A stretch of DNA of 64,000 nucleotides from Tuctoria greenei (Eukaryota; Streptophyta; Magnoliopsida; Poales; Poaceae). Within the stretch, counting starts at the first letter, position 1. Each line of letters begins with the position of its first letter. A program made the translations under genes and the position numbers. Of the stretch, positions 34,736 to 45,213 are shown piece by piece. Location: assembly GCA_036927565.1 (NCBI GenBank), contig JAYESD010000001.1, forward strand, positions 112,635,110 through 112,699,109, given 5' to 3'. The notes under the pieces were generated by a model. It searched no databases, was not told the origin of the DNA, and was given only the letters and a program-made list of their open reading frames with translations.

Positions 34736-36580
34736 ATAGTAGTGTGTGTCACATACTCGATTTCAACTCATCCTGTTGAATAACAGATGTTGGAGATGAG
34801 ATATGACACAAGAACTTGAAACCAAAGTGATTTGAATTGAAGAATTCAAAACTGGTTTCTCTGTCCAGATTCTGGTCCAGCTGACCAGTCTGGAGAGATT
34901 AATATTTTTCGACCAGTTAGAGGTGGAATCTGGAACTGAGTTCAACTAAAAGGTTGTATTACACTCAATGAGCTTTACATAATGTCTTTATTTGCCACCA
35001 TAGAATTTCTTGTTGAGGAGATATGACTTTTGTAAGTTGACAGTTGTTCTGGAAATTTTTTTAGAGCACCACCTTTGTTTATGGCTGATTTTTGTCCACA
35101 TTTTCCAGATACAAAACATCAATATATGCAGAAATCATTAATTACAACATTGTTACATACATCCTCAAGATTCCAGCAATGTATTACATGAATCCATTCG
35201 TTGACTCTACTAAGAGATATAATAGAAATAGTGACAGGGTACAGAAACTGTACACTCTGTGTCCAGATTTGGCAGAGTTTGAAACTTCGAAATTTTAATC
35301 AAGTTACATGGGGGTTCTGATCTGGTGTTTAACATAAGAGTTGTAGAGGACTCTCTAAAATTTCCAACCAGGTATGGTACACTTTCAGGGGTGAATTCTA
35401 CAGGGAGTTATGCTATTCCAAAGTTAGTCAATTTTCTGTCCAGTTCACAGTTTGAATCAGGAACTTGGCACTTTAAGTTCAAATGAAGTTTTCAGGTTTT
35501 AAATTGTGAAATCTGCCTTGGAGCTGAAAATGAAACTTGTTGAGGACTTCCTCAAGTCTCCAAATCATATGCTTGCTAACCGCAGCGACCACACGATTCA
35601 TTGTCAATCTGTTCTAACGCTCCAAAAACAGAAAAGTTGAAAATTTTAACTTGTTGTCGTGTTGCACCTCCAGCACGGATATCATCGTCAATGTGCCCGA
35701 TGGTACTTGATTGCAGTGGCGGTACTACACCCTCACCAAACAAAATCCTAAGTCGGTATTCCGGCATACGTCTCAACGGTGGCACTAAAGACGTTCACTC
35801 GCAAACATTTTCGACTCGAGCTTCTTAAAACGTGGTTAGTGTACTTGCAGAAGACACACAATTTACAGAACACTTATTATGGTGCTGTACGGCACAACCC
35901 GCACGAGCAATCATTTTAGGCAGTCACAATAATATATATAAAAGTAAGAACATCCGTCCCGTATCATTCCATACGGGCGGCCTCGAGCTGAGCCATGTCT
36001 CAAGGTACATGACCGAGTTTTCTACCACCCAAAGGGGGTCCCACGTCTTTGCCTAATGCTATGACAGCAGGCGCTTTCGCGTGTTTATTAAAAAACACAC
36101 TACATGCTTTTCAACCGCACGATAGGTGGCCACGTAATTTCTTTCTAGCGCTGGGGATCAGCGCTGCATATGGCCCTTGAACACTAAACGTTCAAGGGTT
36201 GCATACTTCGTGTTTCTGACCACGTGATGGGGTATCCTCGCTTTTGCTTGAAGCACGCCGGGGAGCAGCATTTTCATATGTTACCAGAATCATGAGAAGG
36301 TTCAGAGATGCATATTAACTCCCGTGTCAAGCCACAAGGAACAATCATCATACTACCTCTCGTACGGAGAGCTTACCACAATTGATTCGCTTGTGGTAAC
36401 GTACCTTACCTCTTACCTGACGTCGGAGCATCGTTACAGAATATAATAACACATATGTTAGCTTTGCCACCTTAAATAACTAGTACTATAATAGACCTTA
36501 TGTGGGCATAGTAACTAATCCTCACTCGACTACTTCTAAGTTTTTGAATTAGGCTCTTTTTGAGCGTGCTATTCCCAACC

Positions 36581-36594
36581 TGGCTCTGATACCA
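36581..36594 (-). other. Primer binding site of Tekay-4
   Basis: The minus strand reads TGGTATCAGAGCCA three bases inside the LTR edge at 36598. It is complementary to the 3' end of plant initiator tRNA-Met, the usual primer of this lineage. Confidence 0.85.
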
Positions 36595-37088
36595 GGTTGT
36601 GAGGATCGGGGTCCATACTTTCCAGGAATCGCATATGGTGGTGCCGTGCGATGTGGAACCCAACAACACACATGTAAAGGAGCATATATCACCTAAATCA
36701 TTGGCTGAAATTTACAAAGTTGTTCAGTTTACAAAAATTTTATAAAAATAAACTAGAGCGGAAGATAAGAATACAACTCTCGTACTCAAGTCTAATATGC
36801 AAAAGAGAAGTCGTGCAGCCCATGGATGCTCCTCACTAGCTACACAAAGTACATACTGCAGTGGCATGGTCTCCTGTGAGTATAACGCTCGGAGAGTTCT
36901 GAGTCTCATCGGACAAACATAAACATAAGCATAGAGGCTAGTACATATAAAACAACTAATATAGCAACTGTGATCACGAAAGCTCAGCAAGACTTACCCA
37001 TCTCCACTAAACATGAAACTCTATATACAGGATATACGTAATATAGGACAACAATTTGCAATAAAAGACTCACCTAATTCTTCGTCCT

Positions 37089-37937
37089 TGTCAGCGGTTA
37101 GAGCCGGCAGATCTCCCTACACTACTAAAGTGATAGGGGAGTTTGATGTTCGGTGTGGGCGCGCGGAGATTCAAGAAGGTGAATAGGAGTTTGGCACAGG
37201 AGACACAAGAATTTACGTGGTTCGGGCCGCCTGAGCGTAATACCCTACTCCACGGGTGTGTTGGTGTTGTATTAGCAGTATGAGCTTGCCACGAGTGTAT
37301 GGGGTACGTGAGTTCGTTCATGAACCTCCCCGTGTGTATCGTCGGCCTGTCCTTTTATAGTACAAGGACAGGCCGTTACAAGTTAGCCTGGCCCGACATG
37401 TGGCCCTGACGGTTACTAGTATTGATACACGCTTAATTGCTCTTAATGATCCTGTAACGGGCTTTGATAGCACCGTTACTGGTGTTAAGATCGTCCGTTT
37501 AAGTGTCATTAATTTGGCATTAATGACACTTAATCAGGTCTTGAAGTCCTTGGCTCTCCTTTGAAGATCTGGAGCCGTTACAAGGTCTTCCGGAGGTTAG
37601 AAGCTGAAGGTCCGACGATTGGACGCGTGGCAGCTCCGGAGCTTGCTGTGGGAAACAAGTAGCTCCAGGGCTTCCAGAAACGTGTCAGGTCCGGAGCTTC
37701 TCTCGGTCTGGGGTTAAGTCCGGAGGTGCCGTTTCGGTACGTGGCCCGGAGCTTCCCCCTTGTGGGCGGTAGCTCCGGTTTGGTTGTACACATGGCGACC
37801 TAGGGATTAACCATATTGGAGAAGCGGGTCCGGCTATGTCTGACATGTGGGCCTCCGAGGGTCTTCAAACCAAGTAGATGACTTTCCTTTGAAATCTTTG
37901 TAACCTCAAGGGGTGTACGGTTTCTAGGGTACCGACA
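37089..37937 (-). repeat. 3' LTR of Tat-3 (849 bp)
   Basis: It is the same length and subfamily as the Tat-1 LTR. Plus-strand ends are TGTCAGCGGTTAG and GGGTACCGACA. TATAAAA lies at 37353-37359. Directly to its right is gtggccccctgg, the complement of the polypurine tract, which shows that this is the 3' LTR of a minus-strand element. Confidence 0.9.
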
Positions 37938-39922
37938 GTGGCCCCCTGGACCTACCTCCGAGGAAGATCACTGGGGTGAAGTCATTTCGTCGGAGGTGGG
38001 TCCATCCTTGCGACTCTTGAACTGAGTCTTCAAGGGTCTTTGAAGGTGCCGTTGGCAGGGATTTACAGTTAGATCCCGCCGCGTGGTGCACCTCGTGCGG
38101 CAGATGAGATCTTTGACGTGCGGATCTCACGCAATTGAAGGTCGCCGGTTCCCGATACGAAAACCGTATCGGTTTCGCGTGCCTTGTCAGGGCGCCACCT
38201 TTAGGTTTCCCGCCGCGTGATAACAACCGTTCGCCTGGGTAATAGCCTCGACTTGATCGTCGGGGTGGTCCCGCGCCCTCTTGTCAACGGTTGGGTTGAA
38301 TTCTTGAGTGGTATCTTCGACTTCCCTGCAGTTTCCATCCAAGCGTTGCGAGGGCTTACTTAAGAAGGAAAGCGCGCACCATCTTGAGTTCTTTACGCCT
38401 CTCATCTGATCTTGCGCTCAAACTCCCAGCTCGTACTTCGCTCCTCTTCTCTTGCCTAGCTGTGCCGCGATGGAGTTGGGTCTGCGCGAGAGTCGCTTGA
38501 AGACTGACGGCGATTTGAAGAAGGTCCGGGCCCTCATGGGGTGGTCCTCGGACTTCTTCAACCGCTTGGTCCGTGCCGGCGGAGAGCTCCCCTTCGAGAA
38601 GGAGCGCGCTGGCGAAATGGTGTACTTTTCTTCGTACGCCATGGTGGGGTTGATCCCACCTTTTTCTTCCTGCTTCTTGATGCTGCTAGACTTCTATGGT
38701 CTGCAGCTATACCACCTTGGCCCTCACTCCATTCTCCTCGTGTCTATCTTCGTCCACTTCTATGAGATGTGGGTGGGCATCCCCCCCCCTGCATCGAGCT
38801 CTTCCGGACCTTCTTCACCGTCCACACCACCGGCCAGAGCAATGAGTACCTTGGCTTCTACTACTTCATGAAGCGCAAGAAGTGCCCATTCAAGTACCTC
38901 CGGTCGTTCCCTTCCGGGAAGTGGGATGACTGGAAGAAAGATTGGAAAGTCGTCAGGGTGGAGGAGCATGAGAGGTTGGAGCTGCCTGACGGTCTGCCCG
39001 GCATCGACACGACGATATGGAGTGAGGCTCCAGTGCTGGCTGAAGCTTTCAACCCCGCCTTGACCAGGATCCGCCAATGCGTGGAGGGAGGATTGACTCC
39101 TCAGGCGGTATTTTGCAACTTACTGGCCAACAGGTGGGCGCCACTGAAGAGGAGGGAGAAGCTCGCTTGGGCCCTCAACAGCGTGATGGACGAGGATCGG
39201 GTTGAGACCGGGTTGAATTCCAACATGGTGGGGAAAACCTTGGAGTTCCACCTCAAGAAATTCCAGCACGGCATCGACGTTGACGGTGATGACTTGACTC
39301 CACTGTCGGCCTTTCTCCCTCTGAACGTGGAAGTAGAGTTCAGCGGGGAGCTCCGGCGGAAGATGCCCGCACTTGACGACCTTGGTGTCATCGAGAGAAA
39401 ATCAACCACCCGGGTGGCGATCCCCGGAATGCCCGAAGATGGCTCCGTCCCTGCCCCACAGCCGAGGGTCGAGGTCGTCGGCCAGGGCAAGGAGCTGACG
39501 GATGAGCCGGAGAGCCGGAAGAGGAAGCTGTGGCATGCCGACGGAAGGTCCGTCAGGCCCGCTACTTCCGCCTCGGTTCCTTCTCCCCAGAGGGGAAGAT
39601 CTTCTACCACCCTGGTGACTGTCCCCGTAGTGGGGTCCTTCCGGAACGATACTGTTCCTGCAGTGGGATCCTCCCGGAGCGCGTCTGTCCCCGTGGTGGG
39701 ATCCTCCTGGGGTGCTAGCTCCGGGCGCACGACTTCGGCACCTAGGATGGTGAGAGCCTCCAGGTCTGGGGGTTCTTCCCGATCGAGGAGAGCCTCGACC
39801 CGGGAAACGCCTGTGGCCGCGACAGGTTCCGGGGGGCCTTCCGGAGCTCCTATGCCGACCGCGGCCAGCCCGGAACGTCCAGGAAAAAGGTTTCGCGCAA
39901 GCTGGTGCGGAAGCCTTCCAAG

Positions 39923-40000
39923 GTAATTTTTAATCTTTACCTTGGTTAACTATTTAATTGTAGCAACTATTTGTTAATTTTCTTCGTTCATCATCTGCAG
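39923..40000 (+). other. Predicted intron in the Tat-3 antisense gene
   Basis: It runs from GTAATTTTTAATC to CATCTGCAG, is AT-rich and 78 bp long. Flanking coding sequence is in one frame after removal. Matching sites in Tat-2 support it. Confidence 0.72.
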
Positions 40001-40239
40001 CGTCCCCAAGAAGGGGAGTGAGGCTCCACCCTCAGCCACAGTGTTTGAGGCCGTGGGAGCTTCTGCTCCTATCCCGGTGCCGCCCCAAGTGGTGGCTGAG
40101 GCTGCGACGGCTCCGGCGCCGGCTGTCGTGGTCATGGACCTCGACTCGTCCCCTGAAGCTCCCGTGGTAGCGCCGGACCACAGGAGTGAAGACACGCCAG
40201 CGGCACCTGTCCCGGAGATTGAAGCTTCGGGTCCTGGTG

Positions 40240-40480
40240 CTGCAGTGATGGAAGCTCCAGCTGTTGAGCCGGAGGAAGTAGTAGTCCCGGCCTCGGAGCC
40301 GGAAATTGTCGAAGCCCCGGCGGTTGAGCCGGAGGTGACTGAAGCCCCAGCGTGCGAGCCGGAAGTCAAGGTAGCTCCTGCAGTTGAGCTGGCTACCTCC
40401 GAAGCACCGGCCGCTGAGCCGGTTATTGTTGGAGCTCCGGCCTCAGAGCCAGTCGAAGCTGAAGATCCTCCGGCTCTTGA
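40240..40480 (+). repeat. EAPAVEPE-type repeats in exon 2 of the antisense gene
   Basis: Tandem units of about 11-15 residues, such as EAPAVEPEVTEAPACEPEV, alternate between alanine/proline and glutamate/valine. The Tat-2 copy (about 18800-19030, minus) has the same organisation with diverged units. An extended acidic linker is the simplest reading. Confidence 0.6.
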
Positions 40481-41961
40481 GCCGGTGGTCGAAGAGGCGA
40501 TGGAGCTCGAGCCTCCCTCGGAAGAGGTGCCCAGACCTGAGCCAGTAGCAGTTCCTGCTCTGGTAGCAACGACATCGGAGGTACCTGCGGCCGAGCCAGA
40601 GTGCCCAAGCGAAGTCGCTGGCCCCCTGCCCGAGGGGGCGAATGAAGACTTGGCGGCGGGGCCTTCTTCGATGGTGACTGAGGCCATCCCGGAGGACGGC
40701 CCTAGTGCCTTGGAAGCTCAGGGGTCCACTCTCGTGGAGTGGGACCCCATTTTTGTAACTGAAAACCCGCTGGAACCAGCGGAGGAGACCCCAACAGGTC
40801 CGGAGCCCATCCCGCTGTCGATGTCTATCGACAACGCCTGTTCCAGTCTGCGTCAAGTCCAACTGGCCTTCTTCCACGACAGCAAGGCTCTTGAAGAGGA
40901 GCGCCAAACCCTCAGGCGGTGGCGTAATCGGCTCTACTTCGAGACCAAGCTGGCGCAGTCGTGGCTAGCGGATGACAAGAAGTGGATCAAGCGGGAGAAG
41001 ATCTGCCTGGAGTACTGGGGCAAGTTGCTGGATGACAGGGAGAGCATGACTCGGGCCCTCGACGCTCAATTTCAGGAGATTTACAATCAGGCCAAAGCAG
41101 CCAACAGTGCGGCCGAGGTTAAACTGTAACTCGTTCCCACCAATCCCTGGGATTTTTTTGGGTCATGCAAGTGGAGTATCAATCATCCTAAACGTAATGC
41201 ACATTTCATATGCTGTTCATCATAGTGATAAAGTAAAATTTTATAAATGACTTAAATGCAAACCGGGGCTTGCCTTGTTGCAGGCCAGAGTCTGAGTTAA
41301 TATTTGGAAGGTGCTCTTCCAAGGCTTCTGGCTCCTCCTCGACTTCGGTCACTATACGAGGTGCATAGAATACGTATATGAATGACTTTGAAAAATAATT
41401 ATTACCAAGACCATGATTTAATTTATATGACCATTATGTGATAATAACTTAATGGGCTTTGGAACTTTGAAGGTAGGTATTAGGGACTATGATAGAAGCT
41501 CTTGCAAAGAACAGAAGATGATCAAAGTAGATTGTGGTCTCCAAAATTATGGCAAGCAATCAACTTCCAAAAATTTTAGAGAGGAAACTGTAGCTTGAAC
41601 ATAGCTAACAGGTGATAATTAAGATAGAGGATATTGTCCTGGTTCTAGAAAAATTAGTTTCCTAAATTTCTAAGCTGGGGTGAAGGAGTTATTGAATTGC
41701 TAAGTTGGCAAGAATTTCTGGAATTATCTTGTAATTGAATTTTTAACCTTTTTCTCAATGTTCAGTTTGTGACTGAATTAGGACTATGATAGTAGGTCAA
41801 TTAACTCCAAGATTTTTACAGGATCTAGTGTATGACTAAGGGAAAACTCAGTCCAAAATTTGGGACATAATAAAGCAACTGAACATTGCGCGGCGGAGAA
41901 GGAATCGCGAGAGGGGGAACCACCGATCGGGGAAGGGGAAATATCGGAGCGGCGGCCGGCC

Positions 41962-41968
41962 TTTTATA
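41962..41968 (-). promoter_or_regulatory. TATA box of the Tekay-4 5' LTR
   Basis: The minus strand reads GCTATAAAAGGCCGGCC inside the GC-rich block of the LTR. The corresponding block of Tekay-5 has TATAAATA at 50477-50484. Confidence 0.6.
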
Positions 41969-42662
41969 GCGCCGCGGCAAGCAAGCAAGCAGCTCACTGG
42001 AGCTTGCATGCGCGTGCGCTGTCGAGTGGGCGAGCGCCGGTGCAGAGATGGCAGGCGGCCGACCTGACTCGTTCAGCAGAGGCTGACCTGTGGGGCCCAC
42101 AGGTCAGTCAGACCCCAAGAGTAAAGTTAAAAATTCATTTAAAAATGGAAGATCAACTCCAAAAATCATGAAATTTTATGGAGATGGTAAATGAATTATT
42201 CTTAACACAATGGTGCACTCAAATCTTATGTTCAAAGAAGTTGGAAAAGAATTTAAAATTCAGATTTAAATTTGATTCAAATTTGCCAAGTGTCTCAAAT
42301 AAAATAGCAAATGAGTTCCTAAAATCTTGAAATTTTGCAGGCAAGCATTTGAGAGTATTAGAAGGTCAAGGAGAAAATTTATAGACTCTAATTTGAATGT
42401 TTTTGGCAGGGCCAATTAGTACTGCACTTTAAATTGCCTTAATAAACTTCATCCAAATAATTCTAAAATTTGAAGAGGTGTGAATAGAATCATTATAGAA
42501 TTAGTGGTGAAGTCTAATACTCATGTTAAATAAAATTTAACCACGAGTGCAAGAAAGGTTTGGATGGTATTAAGTTCATATGTACCACTATATTGGATCT
42601 TTAATATAGTTGATCAAAAAACTCATAACTGAATTCACATGCCCTAAAAGTGGGGTTTTACA

Positions 42663-43885
42663 GAACGTACCCGTGAGTACGGGTGCGCCTTCCGGAAAGT
42701 CCTCGATGGCGAGGTGGTGGACGTTGCCGGTTCTGGGGGCTGGCTTCTTGGGCTGGTTGCGAGGCTGGTTCGCCCCCTGGTACGATGACTGTCCTCCACT
42801 CTGCGTGCAGTCCTTGGCGAAGTGCCCCGTATGTCCACACGTATAGCACCTGTACGGGGTCTGACCGGCACGGAATGGAGGACGGAATCCCGGTGCACGC
42901 GGTGGATGTAGAGGTGCACGCGGAATCATCCGCTGTTGCTGTTGTGGGCGGAAGCCGACGTTGTTGAATGGGCAACCATGAAACATCGGTGGTCGCGATG
43001 GTGGCTGCCACCTCTGGCCGGATGGTGATCGATACACCATTCGATACTTCTAAGGAGTACCCCCTCCGCTGCCCTGCGGAGCACTCCTTTTCTTCTTGTT
43101 GGAGAACAGCTCCCTGGTAGCGTCCTCCTGCACGATCGCGACATTGACCATGTTGTTGAAGCTGCCGCTGTTGAACAAGGCAAGCTTGTCCTTCATCTTG
43201 GGGTTCAAACCCCGATAGAAGCATTCCCGCTTCCGATCTTCAGTACTCACTTGGTCCTGAGCATATTGGGCCAAGTGGTTGAATATCTTGGAGTACTCGT
43301 AAGCACTCCTTCCTCCTTGCCTCAACTCCAAGAACTCTTGAAGCTTCCTCCTCATCGCACCGGGAGGTATGAGATAGGCAACGCCTCTTGGAACTCCTCC
43401 AAGCTCACGGCATAGCCGACTGGTCGTGCGGCAAGGTAATTTTCCCACCATGCACCATCAGACCCTTGTAATTGTTGGGCCACGAACAGGGTCTTCTGAT
43501 GTTCGGTCACTCGTAGCAAACTGAACTTCCCTTCAGTGGAGCGGAGCCAGTTGTCCGCCTCCAATGGTTCATCGGCCTCCATGAAGATCGGCGGGTGCGT
43601 TGAAATGAAATCCGAGTACAAACTCGGAGAAGGTTGCCATGGACCCGCATCTGGTCGCCCTCCTTGACGGGACGAATGTTGGACCAAATTTCGTAGTAAT
43701 TCCGTTTTCTCGTCGCGCGAGCCAAGCACTGTGGCGAGAACCTCCACTAGACTCCTTGGAAGTACAGAAGGTGGTGGTGGAGGAACTTGTTGCTGCGGCA
43801 TTGCAGCTGTCTCCTGGGTCGGAGATTCATCCTCACGACCACGACTGGATCCTCCCATTTCTAGCGTGGAGCGCGTACGTACCAT
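42663..43885 (-). pseudogene. gag: Tekay-5 gag, 3' truncated, one frameshift and one stop
   Basis: The ATG at 43885 opens MVRTRSTLEMGGSSRGRED. The gag core follows (EPLEADNWLRSTEGKFSLLRVTEHQKTLF, GAWWENY) to a frameshift near 43370. It continues as FLELRQGGRSAYEYSKIFNHLAQYAQDQ and NKKKRSAPQGSGGGTP, where TAG near 43050 replaces the CAG seen in Tekay-4. It then runs through proline-rich DNA to an intact CCHC knuckle, CYTCGHTGHFAKDC. The end AIEDFPEGAPVLTGTF leads toward protease and is cut at 42663. Confidence 0.85.
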
Positions 43886-44118
43886 TCTGCATCCAAATGA
43901 CTTAAAACCAGCACATGTTTTATTTTCCTTTATCAATATCATTTTTCAGTAGCACGACTATTGACAAGGGAATAAGTGCATAACATTCACATATATTGAT
44001 AAAGTACAACTTTATACAAGATATATTATCTTATGACCAAGTTTACAGTAGTAAACTCCAAAATGATGGACTCCCACTGTGGAAATGCATCTCTACCATA
44101 CTTGGTTCTCATGAGATG

Positions 44119-45213
44119 TCATACACATCTTGTCATCTTAGACATACCCACTACTATCCTTAATATGATACAAACATGGTCACAAAAGAAAACACGAGCA
44201 ACTATTAAACTATATGTTGCCCCGTGACGGCAAAAGTGCTGCCACATCCCACTCCAATACGTCCTACTCGACGTACTCGAGTTCCTCAGGATCTTTTTCT
44301 TCCTCTTCGTCACCGAAGGCACTTGTTCACCCATAATTAGTGGTCTATCATGGGCCGGTGGATACACCACTGGTTGCAATTGTGCTTCGGCTTCAACCAC
44401 ATTATCCTGAAGTTGTTCTGCCTCATACTCCCAATTTTGAGCTGTCTCAATGGCGGTGTCCCGCTCTTCAGTGACTACTAACAGCTGATCCTGCTGTTGT
44501 TGCACCTCTAACTGACTCGCTTGCAACTGACCACGAACTTGCTGCAGTTCATTGCGAGTGTGCCGTTGTTCGGCATGAGCTTTCTGTAGTCTAATGCGAG
44601 CATAATGCAGCTGACTCTCGCACTTATTTAGCCGTTGATTTTCTGGAGCTAGGAGCGAACGTAGATTCTCGTTGATATAATCAAGGTTATCTCCCCGCTC
44701 CGTCGCTTCCCGCAAGGCTTCGACTTGCTCCAAAATAATTGTGCCTTGTGTAGAAACCACCATATTGGATGCAGCTGCATATATCCCAAGTGTCGTCGAG
44801 GTTGTGTCGCTATATGGTGTATAGGCGGCAACCATACGACGCTGCCACTCAAATCCAGCCATACCATGGACCGGAATAAGGGCAAATTGAGTCCCAGCCA
44901 TGGCATCTTGATGAAGCTCACAAAGCTTCATAGGCGCTTCGCCTGCAGCGATTGCCCAAGTGTCCTCTAAATGAGCCCCTTCGATAGTAATCGAGAAAGG
45001 AGACCATCCATAACGACGTGGACTAGCTGGGATGTCTACCAAAATGGTGCATGACCGAACACCTCTGTCAATCGTTTCTCTACCCCAATAGCATGGCATC
45101 TCGATGAAACCAAACTGTTGGAGTACTTCCCGCAACATACTTGGGAAACCCGGATGGCTAGCGCAAGTGGAAAATATCCATCCGTCCGGTAATATCATCA
45201 TCACATCCGTCAT
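44119..45213 (-). CDS. orf0-like accessory gene of Tekay-5
   Basis: This is an open frame of 364 codons between the primer site and gag, on the same strand as gag, starting MTDVMMILPDGW. The N-terminal half is globular in appearance (GWSPFSITIEGAHLEDTWAIAAGEAPMKLCELHQDAM). Residues about 175-280 are rich in Q, E, R and L with heptad-like spacing and look like a coiled coil. The C-terminal 70 residues look less conserved. Similar ORFs upstream of gag are known in grass Tekay-type elements (orf0 of rice RIRE3/RIRE8). The function is unknown. It is unbroken over its full length, unlike the gag next to it. Confidence 0.68.
   Translation of the reverse strand: MTDVMMILPDGWIFSTCASHPGFPSMLREVLQQFGFIEMPCYWGRETIDRGVRSCTILVDIPASPRRYGWSPFSITIEGAHLEDTWAIAAGEAPMKLCELHQDAMAGTQFALIPVHGMAGFEWQRRMVAAYTPYSDTTSTTLGIYAAASNMVVSTQGTIILEQVEALREATERGDNLDYINENLRSLLAPENQRLNKCESQLHYARIRLQKAHAEQRHTRNELQQVRGQLQASQLEVQQQQDQLLVVTEERDTAIETAQNWEYEAEQLQDNVVEAEAQLQPVVYPPAHDRPLIMGEQVPSVTKRKKKILRNSSTSSRTYWSGMWQHFCRHGATYSLIVARVFFCDHVCIILRIVVGMSKMTRCV

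Larger units (their letters stand above)
33351..34744. mobile_element. Non-autonomous CACTA element (1394 bp)
   Basis: It begins CACTACTACAAAAAA and ends ATGCGATAGTAGTG, so the terminal 8 bp CACTACTA are perfectly inverted. Flanks are tgt on both sides (33348-33350 and 34745-34747), the 3-bp duplication expected for CACTA/En-Spm. Subterminal blocks are filled with copies of TTTCACAGGCGGTTTTTA and its complement. The middle (33760-34390) is very GC-rich with repeated segments. No transposase is encoded, so movement would need a partner element. Confidence 0.9.
33036..36597 (-). other. Leader of Tekay-4 between primer site and gag
   Basis: Without the CACTA insertion this leader is about 2.2 kb, against about 3.2 kb in Tekay-5. 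Parts of both leaders look related, but the orf0 gene present in Tekay-5 (44119-45213) has no counterpart here. The loss lies about where the CACTA element sits. No coding frame in 34745-36597 looks real. Confidence 0.55.
37089..41117 (-). mobile_element. Truncated Tat element Tat-3
   Basis: Only the 3' LTR (37089-37937), polypurine tract and the antisense-gene region remain; pol, gag and the 5' LTR are absent. The left flank gtcct (37084-37088) would be one half of a target duplication. The right edge is a non-LTR break near 41117, inside the coiled-coil part of the antisense gene. Beyond it the Tekay LTR resumes with a gap. A deletion that removed the rest of Tat-3 and part of the Tekay LTR explains this. 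The LTR type is that of Tat-1. Confidence 0.9.
38470..41117 (+). pseudogene. Antisense accessory gene of Tat-3, two exons, 3' end missing
   Basis: This is the same gene as 20779-17315 in Tat-2, here on the plus strand and opposite to its own element. The ATG at 38470 opens exon 1. A C-run (about eight C, near 38780) shifts the frame, and the rest of exon 1 is open to 39922. The 78-bp intron 39923-40000 joins in frame to exon 2. Exon 2 is open for over 360 codons through EAPAVEPE repeats and the start of the coiled coil until the element breaks off near 41117. It has GAG where Tat-2 has a nonsense TAG. The ancestral product was probably about 1,100 residues. Confidence 0.75.
24735..42662 (-). 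mobile_element. Tekay/Del-lineage chromovirus Tekay-4, decayed, with nested insertions
   Basis: On the minus strand it has a 5' LTR (42662-36598, split by Tat-3), a tRNA-iMet type primer site, a leader (split by a CACTA element), gag, protease, RT, RNase H, integrase and chromodomain, then a 3' LTR (28451-24735). The chromodomain, iMet primer site and LTRs of several kb fit Tekay/Del. Outer flanks do not match (24730-24734 ttatg; 42663-42667 gaacg). The left flank is Copia and the right flank is gag of another Tekay copy. The two ends may therefore not come from one simple insertion. Confidence 0.78.
36598..42662 (-). repeat. 5' LTR of Tekay-4, split by Tat-3
   Basis: The outer parts are 36598-37088 and 41118-42662. 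Left of the insertion it matches 24735-25228. To the right it resumes at a place matching about 25845, so roughly 600 bp of LTR was lost together with the 5' part of Tat-3. The right edge ...GGGGTTTTACA (minus TGTAAAACCCC) agrees with that at 51413. A TATAAAA box lies at 41962-41968 on the minus strand. Confidence 0.78.

Noticed and set aside
36581..36594. tRNA-like sequence (TGGTATCAGAGC)
   Set aside because: Only the primer-complementary segment is present, with no cloverleaf. It is the retrotransposon primer site.
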